A DNA stretch of 64,000 nucleotides from Prevotella sp. HUN102 (GTDB taxonomy: Bacteria; Bacteroidota; Bacteroidia; Bacteroidales; Bacteroidaceae), in contig NZ_JIAF01000004.1 of the NCBI RefSeq assembly GCF_000688375.1, positions 1,984,001-2,048,000 on the forward strand, given 5' to 3'. The notes beneath the pieces were generated by a model. That model saw nothing but the letters and a program-made list of their open reading frames with translations, was not told the DNA's origin and searched no databases. Positions within the stretch are counted from its first letter, which is position 1. Each line of letters starts with the position of its first letter. A program made the translations under genes and the position numbers. Positions 40,454 through 49,272 of this stretch are shown piece by piece.

Positions 40454-43033
40454 ATGCAGAAAAAGCTGAAACTTGCAGTTCTGGCTCTATGCAGTTCATC
40501 AATAGTTTGTGCGCAAAACACGAACACACAGGTGAATCAACAGAATCAGACAGCAAATGTGATGGACGAATCAGCCTTCACATTCACAGAGGCACAGTTA
40601 GGAGAGGACAACGACAGAAGCGACAATGTTACCATCCTCAACTCTAGCAGCAACGTTTACGCATCGGAAGTGGGTTATCTCTATTCGCCTATGCGCTTCC
40701 GTTATCGTGCACTTAACCAGAAGTATAACGATGTTTACATAAACGGTGCGCCGATGAACGATATGGAAACCGGACAGTTCCGTTATTCAATGGTAGGCGG
40801 ACTTAATCAACAAACCAAGAATGTGGACTTTTCATTACCGTTCGAGAGCAACAACTTCTCTATGACAGGTATGGCAGGCAGCAATAATTACGATTTCCGT
40901 GCAGGCTCAATGGCTGCAGGCCATCGTCTTACGTTGTCTGCTGCAAACCGCAACTACACTCTTCGTGGGATGTACACTTATGCGAGTGGATTCAACAGCA
41001 AAGGTTGGGCCATTGCAGCCAACGTTACCTACCGCTGGGCAAACCGTGGCTATGTAGAAGGAACTTTCTACAATGCACTTTCTTATTTCTTCGGTGTTCA
41101 GAAGAAATGGAACAACGGTCACTCACTCAGTTTCTCCACGTGGGGCAACCCTACCGAACGCGCTTCACAAGGTGCAAGTACCGATGAGGCGTATTGGTTG
41201 GCAAACGACTATCATTACAATCCATACTGGGGCTACCAGAACGGACACAAGCGCAACAGCCGCGTAGTGAACGACTTTGCTCCTTCTGCCATCTTCACTT
41301 GGGATTGGGATATCAACGACAAGATGAAACTTACCACAAGTATCTTCGGTAAGTATTCTATGTACAAGAGTACAAAGCTCAATTATAACAATGCTGACAA
41401 TCCCGCACCAGACTATTGGAAGAATCTCCCAAGCAGTTACTATGACGTATGGAATGAGAACGATACCCGTTACCGTACATCGCAGGCCTTTGCCGACTGG
41501 AACACGGCTGTAAGTTGGTGGGGCAACAAGGCGAATCGCCAAATTCAGTGGGATCGTCTCTACTACGCAAACCGTCAGGCAAATGCTAACGGACAGGATG
41601 CGCTCTACTATATTCAGGCCAAGCACAATGACAATGCAATGGTTACATTGTCTTCCTCATTTACCAACCACATCGGTAAGAACAAGCTCTTCAATGCAGG
41701 TGTGATCCTCGGCCAGAACTTCGGTCGTCATTATCAGACCATTGAAGATATGCTCGGCGCAAACACTATCCACAACATCAACACTTACGCTATCGGAACT
41801 TATGCCAACGGCGACCCACGCATTCAGTATGATTTGAACACGATGGGTACTCAAGGACGTGGCGCACTTGTTTACGAAGGCGATAAGTTTGGTTTCGACT
41901 ATAATCTGAATGTACGCCGCGCTTCTGTTTGGAGTAACTTCTCACAGACCATCGGCAACATTCACTATATGGTAGCCGGCAAGTTGGGTTACGATAATAT
42001 GTATCGTCGCGGTCATATGCGGAACGGTATGTTCGCAGACAATTCTTTCGGCAAGAGCAGACACGCAGACTTCGTCTCCGGTGGTGGTAAGTTCAATGGT
42101 TCTTGGTCAATGGGAAGAGGACACACACTCTCATTGGGAATGGGTTATGAACACCGTGCTCCGCAAGTAAGCACAGCGTTTGCTTCTCCTGAGATGAACA
42201 ATGATTTCGTTCAGAACCTCCGCAATGAACGCATCTTCTCCAACGAATTGAGCTATCAATATGCAGGCAGTTGGCTGCACGCTAACTTCAGTGCTTACTA
42301 CAATCGTCTTACCAACGTAACAGAATGGCAGAACTTCTACTTTGATGATGCGAATTCATTCACATACGTTAGTATGACCGGTATCAAGAAGCACTATATG
42401 GGATTGGAACTTGGTCTTGATTTCAAGCTAACCAGTTTCCTCGACTTCAAGGCTCTTGCCACTGTAAGCGATGCCAAGAATATCAACAACGCAAACGCTG
42501 TTTATATGAATTCTACAAAGAGTACATATAATAAGGAGACAGTTTATAATGAAGGTATGCGCGAAAGTGGCACTCCCCTCTCGGCTTATAGTGGTATCCT
42601 CAGCTTCCATCAAGGTGGATGGTTCATTGACATCAGCGGCAACTTCTACGACCGTATCTATCTCTCCTATGCGCCAAGTCTCCGCTACGAAAGCACATTG
42701 AAGACAATGGGAACACAGTTTGGGGGTATTGATGCAGAAGGAAACTATACTCCATACGCTCAAAGTAAGGGTAAGGGTGGATTTATGCTCGACGCTTCAA
42801 TCGGTAAAAGTATTTACCTGAAGCACGGAAGTCTGTCCATCAACCTGATGATCAACAACGTTTTGAACAATGAGAAGATTGTTACAGGTGGATACGAGCA
42901 GAGCCGTAGCAGTTATACTATCAACCAGTCTACCGGTGCAGTCTCTACACGTGCCTATGACTTCTACAAGAACACCAAGAAGTATTACGTTAATGGTATC
43001 AACGGTATGTTGAATATTGCTTATAAATTCTAG
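40454..43033 (+). CDS. TonB-dependent outer membrane receptor (putative nucleic acid/oligonucleotide uptake)
   Basis: The 859-residue protein has signal peptide MQKKLKLAVLALCSSSIVCA, a short plug (YINGAPMNDMETGQFRYSMVGG) and a long barrel ending at GMLNIAYKF. It lacks the carboxypeptidase-regulatory domain of SusC-type receptors and has no SusD partner. ATG at 40454 is chosen because the upstream in-frame TTG at 40415 lies within the promoter box. The next genes are two lipoproteins with OB-fold-type domains, and a secreted nuclease is divergent from it. This context suggests transport of DNA/RNA breakdown products, which is inference. Confidence 0.88.
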   Translation: MQKKLKLAVLALCSSSIVCAQNTNTQVNQQNQTANVMDESAFTFTEAQLGEDNDRSDNVTILNSSSNVYASEVGYLYSPMRFRYRALNQKYNDVYINGAPMNDMETGQFRYSMVGGLNQQTKNVDFSLPFESNNFSMTGMAGSNNYDFRAGSMAAGHRLTLSAANRNYTLRGMYTYASGFNSKGWAIAANVTYRWANRGYVEGTFYNALSYFFGVQKKWNNGHSLSFSTWGNPTERASQGASTDEAYWLANDYHYNPYWGYQNGHKRNSRVVNDFAPSAIFTWDWDINDKMKLTTSIFGKYSMYKSTKLNYNNADNPAPDYWKNLPSSYYDVWNENDTRYRTSQAFADWNTAVSWWGNKANRQIQWDRLYYANRQANANGQDALYYIQAKHNDNAMVTLSSSFTNHIGKNKLFNAGVILGQNFGRHYQTIEDMLGANTIHNINTYAIGTYANGDPRIQYDLNTMGTQGRGALVYEGDKFGFDYNLNVRRASVWSNFSQTIGNIHYMVAGKLGYDNMYRRGHMRNGMFADNSFGKSRHADFVSGGGKFNGSWSMGRGHTLSLGMGYEHRAPQVSTAFASPEMNNDFVQNLRNERIFSNELSYQYAGSWLHANFSAYYNRLTNVTEWQNFYFDDANSFTYVSMTGIKKHYMGLELGLDFKLTSFLDFKALATVSDAKNINNANAVYMNSTKSTYNKETVYNEGMRESGTPLSAYSGILSFHQGGWFIDISGNFYDRIYLSYAPSLRYESTLKTMGTQFGGIDAEGNYTPYAQSKGKGGFMLDASIGKSIYLKHGSLSINLMINNVLNNEKIVTGGYEQSRSSYTINQSTGAVSTRAYDFYKNTKKYYVNGINGMLNIAYKF

Positions 43034-43052
43034 AATGCACTAACTGAATAAT

Positions 43053-44366
43053 ATGATGAAAATAAAATTTTTGATAATGGCAGCCGTTTGCGCGCTTTTC
43101 GCTTCCTGTATGGGCGACAGCTACGCAGAGACTGACAAGTCTGTGTTGCCATACGGAAACAATGACTTAACTGAAACAAATGTAGTAAGCATTGCAGAAC
43201 TGAAGAAAATGTTCGCAACTGAAATTGCTACTTCATACGGTTTTAAGAAAGTTGATAATGATTTGAAGATTAAGGGTATCGTTACAAGTACCGATGTAGA
43301 GGGCAATGTCTATAATGAAGTTGCCTTGCAGGACGAGACTGGTGCAATTATCATTTCCGTAGCACAGAATGGTATATACGGTTATCTCCCAGTCGGGACA
43401 GAAGTTCTCGTAGACCTTAAAGACCTTTACGTAGGTAACTACGGTCTTCAGCCACAAATTGGTGTTCCAAGTATGAATGCTGCTGGAACAACTACAAGTA
43501 TTGGGCGCATCAGCCGTGCAACTTGGGACAAGCACTATAAGATTCTTTCAACAGGACACGATGTGCAGCCGGAAGTATTTGCCGACGGTGCAGCAGCTAC
43601 AACTTGGAATCTCAACGAAGATGCCGGCAAACTCGGTGTCATCAAGAACGTAACACTCAAGAGCAGCAGCCCGGTAGTGGATTCCACCTATGCCAATGCA
43701 AAAGGTGGTGCCGGAAGTGTGAAGTGGTATTTCAAGGAGCAGAACTCTAATGTATTCCTCTACAACAGCAACTACGCCGACTTTGCAAACGCAAAGATTC
43801 CTAATGGCAAGGTTGATATTACAGGTATTATCAAAAGATTCAACAACCAGTGGGAAATCATCATCCGTACACTTGATGATATAAAGCCTGCCGCTCCTGA
43901 AGCGAAAGCCATCTACGCTAACTCAATGGCAGTAGAACCAACCGACTGGACTTACGACCAAGGAACATTAGACCCTGCTATCAGCTATGTATGGAAGTGG
44001 GCATCGGCTGCTTACGGAATGAAGGCATCGGCTTATGTTGGTGGCGCACGTTACGAAACTCACGCTCGTGTAACCTCTCCACAAATCGACCTTACAGGCG
44101 TAACTCACGCAGCATTGTCCTTTGATCAGGCAGCACGCTATTTCAGCGACTTCAATTCAGAACTCAAGGTTCAGGTTTCAACCGACAAAACCAACTGGAA
44201 AGACCTCACTTTGGATCAAGTACCTACGGGTGCAGACTGGAACTTTATCACAAGTAAAGCCGATTTGACTCCATATTGTGGCAGCAAGGTTTATATTTCA
44301 TTCTACTATAACAGTACAACGACAACTGCTGCTACGTGGGAATTTAAGAACGTTGAAGTTAAATAA
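43053..44366 (+). CDS. DUF5689 OB-fold-type surface lipoprotein
   Basis: The 437-residue lipoprotein has a lipobox FASC (Cys near residue 19) followed by MGDSYAETD, an acidic stretch usual in surface-exported lipoproteins. Residues about 45-280 form a DUF5689-type domain with an OB-fold-like beginning (LKIKGIVTSTDVEGNVYNEVALQDETG). The C-terminal 130 residues (YETHARVTSPQIDLTGVTHA ... WEFKNVEVK) form a beta-sandwich module that recurs in the next protein. It follows the TonB receptor by 19 bp. Binding of DNA at the cell surface is inferred from the OB-fold and neighbours. Confidence 0.87.
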   Translation: MMKIKFLIMAAVCALFASCMGDSYAETDKSVLPYGNNDLTETNVVSIAELKKMFATEIATSYGFKKVDNDLKIKGIVTSTDVEGNVYNEVALQDETGAIIISVAQNGIYGYLPVGTEVLVDLKDLYVGNYGLQPQIGVPSMNAAGTTTSIGRISRATWDKHYKILSTGHDVQPEVFADGAAATTWNLNEDAGKLGVIKNVTLKSSSPVVDSTYANAKGGAGSVKWYFKEQNSNVFLYNSNYADFANAKIPNGKVDITGIIKRFNNQWEIIIRTLDDIKPAAPEAKAIYANSMAVEPTDWTYDQGTLDPAISYVWKWASAAYGMKASAYVGGARYETHARVTSPQIDLTGVTHAALSFDQAARYFSDFNSELKVQVSTDKTNWKDLTLDQVPTGADWNFITSKADLTPYCGSKVYISFYYNSTTTTAATWEFKNVEVK

Positions 44367-44397
44367 TCATCATTAGAAATAAAAATAAGAACAGAAT

Positions 44398-45732
44398 ATG
44401 AAAAAGTTAATTTATTCAATGGTTGCTATGGCTATGGCAGCATTTACCCTCACAAGTTGTGAAGATGTGCCAATGCCATACAGTATGACATTTGAAGAAA
44501 ACGGAGGTGGCTCTGATACTCCTCAACTCGACCCATCCGGTACCGGTACACAGGCTGACCCATTCAATATTGCTGCTGCTCAGCAATTCATCGAAGCAGG
44601 GCAGAATCTCGATCAGGTTGTTTACGTTAAGGGAAAGATTTCAAGCATTAAGGAAATCGATGCTACAAACTATGGCAACGCTACTTATTATATTTCCGAC
44701 AATGGCTCTACAACCAATCAGTTCTACGTATACCGTGGCTATGCTTTGGGCAATGTGAAGTTTAAATCAGACAATGAGATTAAGGTTGGCGACGAAGTTA
44801 TCGTTGCAGGTAAGCTCGTGAACTTCAACGGAACAAAGGAATTTACACAGGGCAACTACATCTATTCTTTGAATGGAAAGACAGCAGGCTCAACACCTTC
44901 CACAGCTCTCAACACAGAAGAAACAGCTTTCACGGTAGCTCAGGCAATTCAGAAGATTACAGAAAATGGCGGCAAGGCTCTGAGTGCTGAAGCTTATGTA
45001 AAGGGTGTTATCTCCAAGGTTGAGTTCTACAATGAGAAATACAAGAGTATCAGCTACTATATTACCGATGCAGGTGGCACCGATACACTTCAGATTTATT
45101 CAGGCAAGGGCTTGAACGGCGCAGACTTTAATGCTATTACAGACCTTTCAGTAGGCCAGACCGTTGTTGTAAAGGGTATCCTCAAGGCTTTCAACGGCAA
45201 GAACGAAATGGACAAAAACAATATCATTGTTTCTATCTCAAATCCGACCGCCCCAACAAGCGCAGCCCTGACAGCCTCATTCAGCGAAGGTATGGATGGA
45301 TTCACAATCGTAGACCTCAAGGCAATCCCGGCAGAGCTCGGTGCAGTATGGAAGCACGATGCCAAATTCCATCAGATGAAGGCAACAGCTTTCAAGAGTC
45401 CGACAAGATATGAAACTCAGAGCCGTATCGTATCTCCAGCATTCAGCCTTGCAGGCCGTACTTCTGCCATATTGAAGTTCCAGCACGCAGCGAAATATTA
45501 TGGTTCAATGGCACCAACTGACGCTGCCAAAGTCTATGCTTCAACAGACGGTACAAACTGGACAGCATTGCCAATCAGCGCAATGCCGGCAGGTACCGAC
45601 TGGAACTTTATCGACGCTACTTGCGATATGGCAGCATTTGCAGGCAAGAGCACGGTTTATATTGCATTCGAGTACAACAGTACAACCACCGATGCTTGTA
45701 CTTGGGAAATCAAGAACGTTACAGTAGAGTAA
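44398..45732 (+). CDS. Surface lipoprotein with two tandem OB-fold domains
   Basis: The 444-residue lipoprotein has lipobox LTSC (Cys at residue 21) and an acidic start EDVPMP. Two homologous OB-fold-type domains follow, about residues 55-160 (FNIAAAQQFIEAGQNLDQVVYVKGKISSI) and 180-280 (FTVAQAIQKITENGGKALSAEAYVKGVISKV). They look like the YhcR-type OB-fold of extracellular nucleases, without the nuclease. The C-terminal module (YETQSRIVSPAFSLAGRTSA ... WEIKNVTVE) is homologous to that of the preceding DUF5689 protein. It lies 31 bp after that gene, last in the operon before the hairpin at 45754. Confidence 0.87.
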   Translation: MKKLIYSMVAMAMAAFTLTSCEDVPMPYSMTFEENGGGSDTPQLDPSGTGTQADPFNIAAAQQFIEAGQNLDQVVYVKGKISSIKEIDATNYGNATYYISDNGSTTNQFYVYRGYALGNVKFKSDNEIKVGDEVIVAGKLVNFNGTKEFTQGNYIYSLNGKTAGSTPSTALNTEETAFTVAQAIQKITENGGKALSAEAYVKGVISKVEFYNEKYKSISYYITDAGGTDTLQIYSGKGLNGADFNAITDLSVGQTVVVKGILKAFNGKNEMDKNNIIVSISNPTAPTSAALTASFSEGMDGFTIVDLKAIPAELGAVWKHDAKFHQMKATAFKSPTRYETQSRIVSPAFSLAGRTSAILKFQHAAKYYGSMAPTDAAKVYASTDGTNWTALPISAMPAGTDWNFIDATCDMAAFAGKSTVYIAFEYNSTTTDACTWEIKNVTVE

Positions 45733-45753
45733 AAAACTCACTTAAATATTTGG

Positions 45754-45787
45754 CAGGGTGCAGAATTATTCGTAATTTTGCACCCTG
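45754..45787 (+). terminator. Hairpin with UUCG loop after the receptor operon, overlapping a promoter box
   Basis: Arms 45754-45768 and 45773-45787 pair over 15 bp (one G-U) around the stable tetraloop TTCG. The right arm contains TAATTTTG (45773-45780), a good -7 box for rpmE2. No T-run follows, so termination would be weak. Confidence 0.55.
45773..45780 (+). promoter_or_regulatory. -7 box for rpmE2 inside a hairpin arm
   Basis: TAATTTTG followed by C, 93 nt before the ATG at 45874. Confidence 0.5.
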
Positions 45788-45873
45788 TTGAGTATTGTAT
45801 AGTTTCTATTCATTAGAACATAAAAACAATATCGTACGTCGATTTTTATTAATAACAAACATATAAAATTAAA

Positions 45874-46125
45874 ATGAAACAAGGTATTCATCCAGAAAAC
45901 TATCGCCCCGTCGTATTTAAGGATATGTCCAACGGCGATATGTTCCTTTCACAGTCTACTTGCAAAACATCTGAAACAGTAGAATTTGAAGGCGAAACTT
46001 ACCCAGTGGTTAAAATCGAAATCTCCAGCACCTCTCACCCATTCTATACTGGTAAGAGCAAGCTCGTGGATACAGCAGGTCGTGTTGACCGCTTCATGAA
46101 CCGTTACGGTAAGTTGAAGAAGTAA
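45874..46125 (+). CDS. rpmE2: 50S ribosomal protein L31 type B
   Basis: The 83-residue protein starts [21 protein letters not shown] and contains [23 protein letters not shown], the L31 signature. It lacks the CxxC zinc motifs of type A L31, so it is the zinc-independent type B. It has a long 5' leader and a strong terminator downstream. It stands between the surface lipoprotein operon and the endonuclease gene but has no obvious functional link to them. Confidence 0.96.
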   Translation: MKQGIHPENYRPVVFKDMSNGDMFLSQSTCKTSETVEFEGETYPVVKIEISSTSHPFYTGKSKLVDTAGRVDRFMNRYGKLKK

Positions 46126-46146
46126 GACGATATACCCACAAATAAT

Positions 46147-46198
46147 AAAGTGCGGTCAAGCGTAGTTGCATATGCGCTTGCCCGCACTTTTCTTTTCT
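46147..46198 (+). terminator. Intrinsic terminator of rpmE2
   Basis: AAAGTGCGG (46147-46155) pairs with CCGCACTTT (46182-46190); after one mismatch CAAGCG pairs with CGCTTG. TCTTTTCT follows. Confidence 0.85.
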
Positions 46199-46276
46199 CC
46201 CTCATCCCACACTATTCTTCTGCGCCTTTCTTGCAGAACCGGGATTCTCAGATTATATTAACTTTATACGCGCTTT

Positions 46277-47224
46277 ATGAAACAAATCCATTTTGCAGGT
46301 CTTTCTGCCTCCCTACTGCTTTTTACTTCTTTCACATTACTGTCTTGTAGTGGAAACGACGATGATCCAACAGGTGGAAAAGAAAAAGAAGAAGTTAATC
46401 TCAATTCCAACCTCAACAATCCGAACAAAGCTACACACCGTCTGGAATTTCCCAAAGTAAAGGGTGGCAACAGCATCATCCTTGTACACGAGGCACAGCT
46501 CGCATACGAAGACTCACGGAAGAGAACGAAGTATGAACACGGAATTAATTACAGCGTGGAATGGGACACGAGCAAGAAATCTCAACGTTGGAGCTGCTAT
46601 CAGATGTATGCCAACAACAGTGCCACAAACACAAAGAGATATTATGCAGATACTTACAATGGAGAGGTTCAGTATCCACAAGACCCCGCATTAGCATCGC
46701 AATATCGCTTCCAATCCGACCCCTTCTGGAGAACAGGCTTCGACCACGGTCACATCTGTCCTTCAGCCGACCGTCTCTGTTCCAGAGAAGCTAACATTCA
46801 GACTTTCTATCTCACGAATATGCAACCTCAATTAAACAGTTTCAATGCAGGCGTGTGGGAAAATGGAGAAAGCTGGCTGAGAAGCAAGAACAACAACACT
46901 TTCCGTGACACGCTCTACATAGCAAAAGGCGGAACCATCGATAATGGCAGTCAAATAAAGCAACGTTTGGGATCCGGACTTATCGTTCCGAGATACTTCT
47001 TCGTGGCTGCACTTGCAAAGAAGGGCAACAACTATATGGCTATCGGCCTGTGGTTTGAGCATAAGTCAGACAATAACAGCATCAGCCTTGCATACGTCCG
47101 CAATATCGACGAATTGGAAGAACTCACGGGCATTGATTTCTTCTGCAATCTTCCCGACGATATCGAAAATCGCATAGAATCCCTCCCACGAGAGAATGTT
47201 GCCCGAGTTTGGGGAATCAATTAG
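46277..47224 (+). CDS. DNA/RNA non-specific endonuclease, lipoprotein
   Basis: The 315-residue precursor has lipobox LLSC (Cys near residue 24) followed by SGNDDD, so it is probably displayed on the cell surface. The catalytic core is of the NUC1/Serratia nuclease type: FDHGHICPSADR with the general-base His, FYLTNMQPQLNSFNAGVW with the metal-binding Asn, and VPRYFFVAAL. The family motif is usually DRGH; here it is DHGH, a variant I believe also occurs in relatives. It cuts DNA and RNA without sequence preference. It is downstream of the TonB receptor and OB-fold lipoproteins, separated from them by rpmE2. Confidence 0.93.
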   Translation: MKQIHFAGLSASLLLFTSFTLLSCSGNDDDPTGGKEKEEVNLNSNLNNPNKATHRLEFPKVKGGNSIILVHEAQLAYEDSRKRTKYEHGINYSVEWDTSKKSQRWSCYQMYANNSATNTKRYYADTYNGEVQYPQDPALASQYRFQSDPFWRTGFDHGHICPSADRLCSREANIQTFYLTNMQPQLNSFNAGVWENGESWLRSKNNNTFRDTLYIAKGGTIDNGSQIKQRLGSGLIVPRYFFVAALAKKGNNYMAIGLWFEHKSDNNSISLAYVRNIDELEELTGIDFFCNLPDDIENRIESLPRENVARVWGIN

Positions 47225-47249
47225 AGAAACTACAACTGACAAAATATGT

Positions 47250-47290
47250 AAAGGACTTAACGCCTCGGTGTTAAGTCCTTTTTTATTTTT
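47250..47290 (+). terminator. Intrinsic terminator of the endonuclease gene
   Basis: AAGGACTTAAC (47251-47261) pairs with GTTAAGTCCTT (47270-47280) around an 8-nt loop; TTTTATTTTT follows. Confidence 0.88.
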
Positions 47291-47425
47291 CCACTATTCA
47301 AAATATGCCCTATTGCACATTAAGACCACTAAAACTCTCACAGGCATTACAGGATTGCAGTTTTCTCCTCATTGCCGAACTCAGACAGCTATCGCAGCTT
47401 CCTGTCAATTTCAAGTAAAGAAGAA

Positions 47426-47453
47426 AGCCTTGCCTGCCGAAGCAGACAAGGCT
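47426..47453 (-). terminator. Hairpin after the lipoprotein gene at 47493
   Basis: AGCCTTG/CAAGGCT and CTGC/GCAG pair around a CGAA loop with one internal mismatch; on the minus strand TTCTTCTTT follows. Confidence 0.65.
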
Positions 47454-47492
47454 CTGATTATAGATTTGTTTTACAATTTAATGAATAATGCC

Positions 47493-48368
47493 TTATCTTT
47501 CGTGCAACCTGTTGATGGCAGTAGTCTTGTTTTCAGCTGCCTTGTTTTCAGTAGCCTGCCCGAACGACTTGCCTTCCAACTTACCGGCAGCCTTTCTCGC
47601 CCTTGTCATCGTTGTGCCCTTTGCATTCGTAGCCTGACGAGCCAAGTCGATATAGAATACATCCGACGTGTTTGAACTGATGCCTACACCATAGAATGTG
47701 TCGTAGCCCTTTTCCTTATCGTAGCCAAGTTTGAAACCGTTGGTCGATGAATCTATATCCATTACGAATATCGTACCACTGGCGGTGTATTTGATATAGA
47801 TATCGCCGTTAGTGTTCACGTACCACGCAAAGTTCAAAGTCTGTGAATTACCCTTATCATCCGTATCAATTTCAACGCCGTTGCCGCTCAATGAGTTCAC
47901 AGAAGAATTGTACTGGAAGAATTTCATATTCGCAGTAAAAGTATCCTGTATACGCTGACCGGTTTTATCGTCCGTGTATTCATAAATCATACTGCCCTCC
48001 CATTCGCCGCAAAGCGTCTGGGCTTCCTCCAAAAGTTTGGTATTCTGCGTATTTATCTCATCATTATAGTTGTCGTTCCAACCATAACCACCGTTGTTAT
48101 ATAAATTCCAATACGGAGTTCCACCCTTATTGATTGCATTCAGGAAAGCAACAAATTCAGATGCCGAAGCATAAGGATAGTAATGCAGGAACCAATTGTA
48201 GCTTGTGAGATAATCCGCCCCACCCGGAAATGTATACCAATAGTTTTTCACAGCCTCTGCAACTGGGTCGTTATAATAGTAATAATCATCATTGTCATCA
48301 CAACTTGTGAAAACCAATGGAGTTGCTATAAGCGTAAACGCTAATAAAAGTTTGCTGAATCTTCCCAT
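47493..48368 (-). CDS. Lipoprotein of unknown function
   Basis: The 291-residue precursor has lipobox FTSC (Cys near residue 23) followed by DDNDDYYYYND, an acidic and aromatic start that fits surface export. The middle (FLHYYPYASASEFVAFLNAIN) is helical. From about residue 115 (CGEWEGSMIYEYTDDKTG) a series of beta strands follows (FFQYNSS, LNFAWYVNTNGDIYIKY, FVMDID) that could form a lipocalin-like barrel. The last 40 residues are Lys/Ala/Glu-rich and disordered. I do not recognise a named family. It is monocistronic and convergent with the endonuclease gene. Confidence 0.8.
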   Translation of the reverse strand: MGRFSKLLLAFTLIATPLVFTSCDDNDDYYYYNDPVAEAVKNYWYTFPGGADYLTSYNWFLHYYPYASASEFVAFLNAINKGGTPYWNLYNNGGYGWNDNYNDEINTQNTKLLEEAQTLCGEWEGSMIYEYTDDKTGQRIQDTFTANMKFFQYNSSVNSLSGNGVEIDTDDKGNSQTLNFAWYVNTNGDIYIKYTASGTIFVMDIDSSTNGFKLGYDKEKGYDTFYGVGISSNTSDVFYIDLARQATNAKGTTMTRARKAAGKLEGKSFGQATENKAAENKTTAINRLHER

Positions 48369-48553
48369 AACTTAAATTTTCATTGATTTATCTGATGCAA
48401 AAATAGGAATAAAAAAACGGACACGGAATATAAATACTCTATTTGCACATAGGGAAATCCCTATTCAGAGGGAGCAAACTGCTATCCCGAAGAGGATGAT
48501 TCTGTTTTTAGGACTTTTAATAAATCCAACAAATGGAATAGGAAAATATTTCG

Positions 48554-48561
48554 TACTTTTG
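48554..48561 (+). promoter_or_regulatory. -7 box for the glutathione peroxidase gene
   Basis: TACTTTTG followed by C, 45 nt before the ATG at 48607. Confidence 0.6.
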
Positions 48562-48606
48562 CAATTACTACCATAGTGGGTATTTAACAAAAGAACATTA
48601 TAAGAT

Positions 48607-49161
48607 ATGAAAACAGTTTATGATTTTACCGTCAAGGAAAGAAAAGGCGGTGAAATATCGTTGAAGTCATTCGCAAATGAAGTTTTGCTCATTGTAAACA
48701 CAGCTACAAAGTGTGGTTTCACTCCTACTTACGATGAGCTTGAAGCTACTTACGAGAAATATCACGCACAGGGTTTCGAGATTCTCGACTTCCCCTGCAA
48801 CCAGTTCGGGCAGCAGGCACCCGGCACGGATGAGAGCATTCACGACTTCTGCAAGCTCACATACGGAACACAGTTCCCACGATTCAAGAAGATTAAGGTG
48901 AACGGCGACGACGCTGAACCTCTCTACAAGTTCCTAAAAGAGCAGAAAGGCTTCGCAGGATGGGACGAAAGCCACCAACTTACCCCGATTCTCGACAAGA
49001 TGCTTTCCGAAGCCGACCCTGACTATAAGGAAAGTTCAGACATTAAGTGGAACTTCACGAAATTCCTGATTAATAAGAAAGGACAGGTTGTAGCACGTTT
49101 CGAACCGACCGAAAAGATTGAAAACATCAACGCTGAAATAGAAAAACTCCTCGCAGAATAA
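48607..49161 (+). CDS. Glutathione peroxidase family protein
   Basis: This 184-residue thiol peroxidase has no signal peptide, so it acts in the cytoplasm. The active-site Cys36 lies in NTATKCGFTPTY, and the conserved FPCNQFG (about 62-68) supplies the Gln, with WNFTKF further on. It uses Cys rather than selenocysteine. In bacteria of this group such enzymes reduce hydroperoxides, probably with thioredoxin rather than glutathione. It has its own promoter and a strong terminator. Confidence 0.94.
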   Translation: MKTVYDFTVKERKGGEISLKSFANEVLLIVNTATKCGFTPTYDELEATYEKYHAQGFEILDFPCNQFGQQAPGTDESIHDFCKLTYGTQFPRFKKIKVNGDDAEPLYKFLKEQKGFAGWDESHQLTPILDKMLSEADPDYKESSDIKWNFTKFLINKKGQVVARFEPTEKIENINAEIEKLLAE

Positions 49162-49176
49162 GGAAACACCATAATG

Positions 49177-49222
49177 AAAGGCTAAAAAGGAAATACCAAG
49201 CATTTTCCTTTTTAGCCTTTTT
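49177..49222 (+). terminator. Terminator between glutathione peroxidase and the symporter gene
   Basis: Arms 49177-49193 and 49204-49220 pair perfectly over 17 bp (AAAGGCTAAAAAGGAAA and complement) around a 10-nt loop, then TT. The A/T-rich outer stem can also serve the convergent gene. Confidence 0.85.
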
Positions 49223-49272
49223 CAGTTTATAGGGCATAGCCCGACAGCTTTCCATACCCTGCAATCCTAATG

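Noticed and set aside
47196..47675. 159-residue plus-strand frame
   Set aside because: It crosses two terminator hairpins and lies antisense to the lipoprotein gene at 47493; composition is not protein-like.
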